Shown here in pieces: positions 4,513 through 6,404 of a DNA stretch of 6,404 nt. A model generated the notes under the pieces. That model was not told the DNA's origin and ran no database searches. It saw only the letters and a list, made by a program, of their open reading frames with translations. The translations under genes and the position numbers were made by a program. Each line of letters begins with the position of its first letter. Within the stretch, counting starts at the first letter, position 1. The DNA comes from Eubacteriales Family XIII. Incertae Sedis bacterium (GTDB taxonomy: Bacteria; Bacillota; Clostridia; Peptostreptococcales; Anaerovoracaceae): NCBI GenBank assembly GCA_031255695.1, contig JAIRSA010000071.1, positions 1-6,404 on the forward strand, written 5' to 3'.

Positions 4513-6404
4513 ATGTTAGTACCATTTGCTTGGCTTAAAGAATACACTGGCATAAGCGCCGGAATAGACGAGTTCTGTGAGCGTATGATAATGTCCGGCT
4601 CCAATATCGAGGGGGTCAAGCCCTACGGCGAAGGCCTGGAGAAGGTCGTGATAGGCAAGGTCCTGTCCGTCAATAAGCATGAGGATTCGGACCATCTTGT
4701 GGTCGGCATGGTCGATGTAGGCGATGGGGCCCCGATCCAGATAGTGACAGGGGCACAGAATGTGACGGCAGGCGCCTATGTCCCTACCGCCCTGGTGGGG
4801 AGCGTGCTTCCGGGCGGCCTGAAGATAAAGAAGGGCAGGCTGCGCGGCGTGGATTCGTTCGGCATGATGTGCTCGGCCCAGGAACTGGGCTTCGACGACA
4901 AGGCGGTGCCCACGGCCTACAAGGACGGCATCTGGCTTTTGGAGGGCGAATATACCCCAGGCGCCGACTTCGTGGAAGCGGTAGGCCTACGGGATGATGT
5001 CATAGATTTTGAGATAACGCCGAACCGGCCCGACTGCCTCTCCATCATAGGGATGGCGAGGGAGGCGGCGGCCGTCTTCGGGAGCGGGCTCAGGCTGCCC
5101 GCCGCCGACGCTGGCGCTGCCGGCGCTGCGGGCGCTGCCGGCACTGCCGGCGCTGCGGGCGCCGCGTCCGGGGATGCGCGGGGCGCGGCACTGGGAGGCG
5201 CGCAGGGCGCCATGCAGGGCGCAGGCCCATCCGGCCCCGGCGGCGCTGCTGCGGGCCCCGGCGGCGGCGTTTCCGTCGTGGTGGAGGACGGCAGGCTATG
5301 CCGCAGGTATATAGCCCGCCTTGTCACAGACGTGAATATAGCGCAGTCGCCGTGGTGGATGCAGAAACGCCTCATGCTCGCGGGCATGCGCCCGATCAAC
5401 AACATAGTGGACATTACGAACTACGTCCTTCTGGAATATGGCCAGCCGCTGCACGCCTTTGACGTGCGCATGGTCGAGGGCGGGCGCATAGTAGTCGGCC
5501 TCGCGGAGGAAGGACAGCGTTTCATCACCCTGGACGGGGCGGAACGCGTCTTGCAGGGCGATATGCTCATGATAAAGGACGCCGTGAAGCCGATAGGCAT
5601 AGCGGGGGTCATGGGCGGGCTCAACTCCGAGATAAAGGGCGACACATCGGCCATATTGATAGAGAGCGCATGCTTCGACAGCGACAGCGTCCGGCTCACG
5701 TCCAAGAAGCTCGCGCTGCGCACCGAGGCCTCGTCGAGGTTCGAGAAGGGGATAAGCCCAGGGCTGGCCAAAGAAGCGGCCGACAGGGCCTGCGGGCTGG
5801 CTGCCCTGCTAGGCGCGGGCACGCTTGCCGGCGGCTCGGCCGACATATATGCCGAAGAGGCGGCGCAGGCGCCGATAAAGATCCGCGTGCCGCGCGTGAA
5901 CAGCGTGCTGGGCGCCGATCTGACGGGGGCGGAGATAAAATCCTATCTAGAGCGCCTTGAGATGAAGGTCTCCGGCGGCGGGGACGCGATGGAGGCCGTC
6001 CCGCACCATACGCGGCTGGATCTCAAAGAGGAAGTGGATCTTATCGAGGAAGTCGCGCGCATGCATGGCTATGACAGGCTGGAGCCCACGCTGCCAGGCG
6101 GCGGCGCGGCCGCGGCCAAGCCGTATGCAAGGGCGCTCTGCGATACCGTGCGCGATGCCATGACGGGGATGGGCTACAACGAGCTGCAGACCTATTCGTT
6201 TGTCAGCCCCAAGGGGGTGGACGAAGCCAGGATCCCTGAAGAAGGCGGCGCACATGATTTTGTGAAGCTTATAAACCCGCTGGGCGAAGAGAACAGCGTC
6301 ATGAGGACCGTGCTCATGCCTAACCTGCTGGAGGTTGTCGGCAGGAACTATTCCAGGAATATAGAGAGGGCATGGGTGTTCGAGGCGGGCAATACCTTCC
6401 GGGC
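4513..6404 (+). CDS. pheT: Phenylalanyl-tRNA synthetase beta subunit, 3'-truncated by window edge
   Basis: The frame is open from ATG 4513 to the window end: 630 residues plus two bases of a usual length near 800. PheT is the tRNA-binding and editing partner of PheS. The N-terminus MLVPFAWLKEYTG matches the family, which fixes the start. An EMAP-type tRNA-binding domain covers about residues 40-150 (VVIGKVLSVNKHEDSDHL at 45-62). ITPNRPDCLSIIGMAREAA (168-186) follows. An Ala/Gly-rich insert fills 197-252. The B3/B4 editing domain then shows RPINNIVDITNYVLLEYGQP (293-312), LHAFD with the conserved His (313-317) and GVMGGLNSEI (365-374). The B5 domain begins near 453 (PIKIRVPRVNSVLG), and the catalytic-like core shows EEVARMHGYDRL (512-523) and LINPLGEENSVMRT (586-599). 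The rest of the core and the C-terminal anticodon-binding domain lie beyond the window. No frameshift is seen. The gene is probably in the pheS operon. Confidence 0.97.
   Translation, partial: MLVPFAWLKEYTGISAGIDEFCERMIMSGSNIEGVKPYGEGLEKVVIGKVLSVNKHEDSDHLVVGMVDVGDGAPIQIVTGAQNVTAGAYVPTALVGSVLPGGLKIKKGRLRGVDSFGMMCSAQELGFDDKAVPTAYKDGIWLLEGEYTPGADFVEAVGLRDDVIDFEITPNRPDCLSIIGMAREAAAVFGSGLRLPAADAGAAGAAGAAGTAGAAGAASGDARGAALGGAQGAMQGAGPSGPGGAAAGPGGGVSVVVEDGRLCRRYIARLVTDVNIAQSPWWMQKRLMLAGMRPINNIVDITNYVLLEYGQPLHAFDVRMVEGGRIVVGLAEEGQRFITLDGAERVLQGDMLMIKDAVKPIGIAGVMGGLNSEIKGDTSAILIESACFDSDSVRLTSKKLALRTEASSRFEKGISPGLAKEAADRACGLAALLGAGTLAGGSADIYAEEAAQAPIKIRVPRVNSVLGADLTGAEIKSYLERLEMKVSGGGDAMEAVPHHTRLDLKEEVDLIEEVARMHGYDRLEPTLPGGGAAAAKPYARALCDTVRDAMTGMGYNELQTYSFVSPKGVDEARIPEEGGAHDFVKLINPLGEENSVMRTVLMPNLLEVVGRNYSRNIERAWVFEAGNTFR
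5113..5166 (+). repeat. Six 9-bp tandem repeats in pheT encoding Gly-Ala-Ala units
   Basis: Units GGCGCTGCC, GGCGCTGCG, GGCGCTGCC, GGCACTGCC, GGCGCTGCG and GGCGCCGCG follow one another with no gap. They encode GAA, GAA, GAA, GTA, GAA, GAA (residues 201-218). They form the front part of a 168-bp low-complexity tract (5101-5268) that continues with Gly, Ala, Gln, Pro and Ser residues. The 9-bp period keeps the frame, so changes in copy number would only lengthen or shorten the protein linker. Confidence 0.93.

Noticed and set aside
4917..5414. Minus-strand open frame with Pro/Ala repeats
   Set aside because: The Pro-Ala repeats are the reverse reading of the Gly-Ala tract in pheT. Nothing suggests an independent gene.

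Overview
The window reads as chromosomal DNA from a GC-rich, Clostridia-like member of the Firmicutes (inference). Two conserved neighbourhoods support this. One is a DUF881 protein, then Sbp, then FtsZ, which is the tail of the division/cell-wall cluster. The other is a YsgA/RlmP-like SpoU methyltransferase followed by pheS and pheT, as in Bacillus. Codon use is distinctive: Ile is mostly ATA and Arg is often AGG although most third positions are G or C. All genes lie on the + strand.

Region 1 (1-1025): the 3' part of a DUF881 gene, cut by the window edge, then sbp 23 nt downstream. Region 2 (1026-2326): a 194-nt non-coding leader with two extended -10-like sequences and a clear Shine-Dalgarno site, then a complete ftsZ. 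No ftsA lies between sbp and ftsZ, and no spoIIGA/sigE/sigG follows ftsZ. Region 3 (2327-6404): a 152-nt gap, the methyltransferase gene, a 34-nt gap, pheS, a 134-nt gap, and pheT, which runs off the right edge. This second half concerns translation: one enzyme that probably modifies rRNA, and the two subunits of phenylalanyl-tRNA synthetase.

The most unusual signal is a 51-bp block that recurs without gaps at all three consecutive junctions: 2401-2451, 3260-3310 and 4441-4491. Each copy ends in TATAAG, 21-27 nt before an in-frame ATG. The two larger gaps also share an upstream GC hairpin followed by TTTGC, so they look like two copies of a longer structured element. At the middle junction the block is also the 3' end of the methyltransferase gene and supplies its last codons. 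In all three copies the block is open and in frame with the downstream gene and reads GGxYK...(F/Y)R(S/I)M. It could be a dispersed repeat, a regulatory or processing element, or a translated leader; the sequence alone does not decide.

A second oddity is a 56-residue Ala/Gly-rich, collagen-like insertion in PheT, partly built from six 9-bp tandem repeats. The other genes look like normal, intact housekeeping genes. I found no transposase, CRISPR array, tRNA or rRNA gene, and no convincing T-box.
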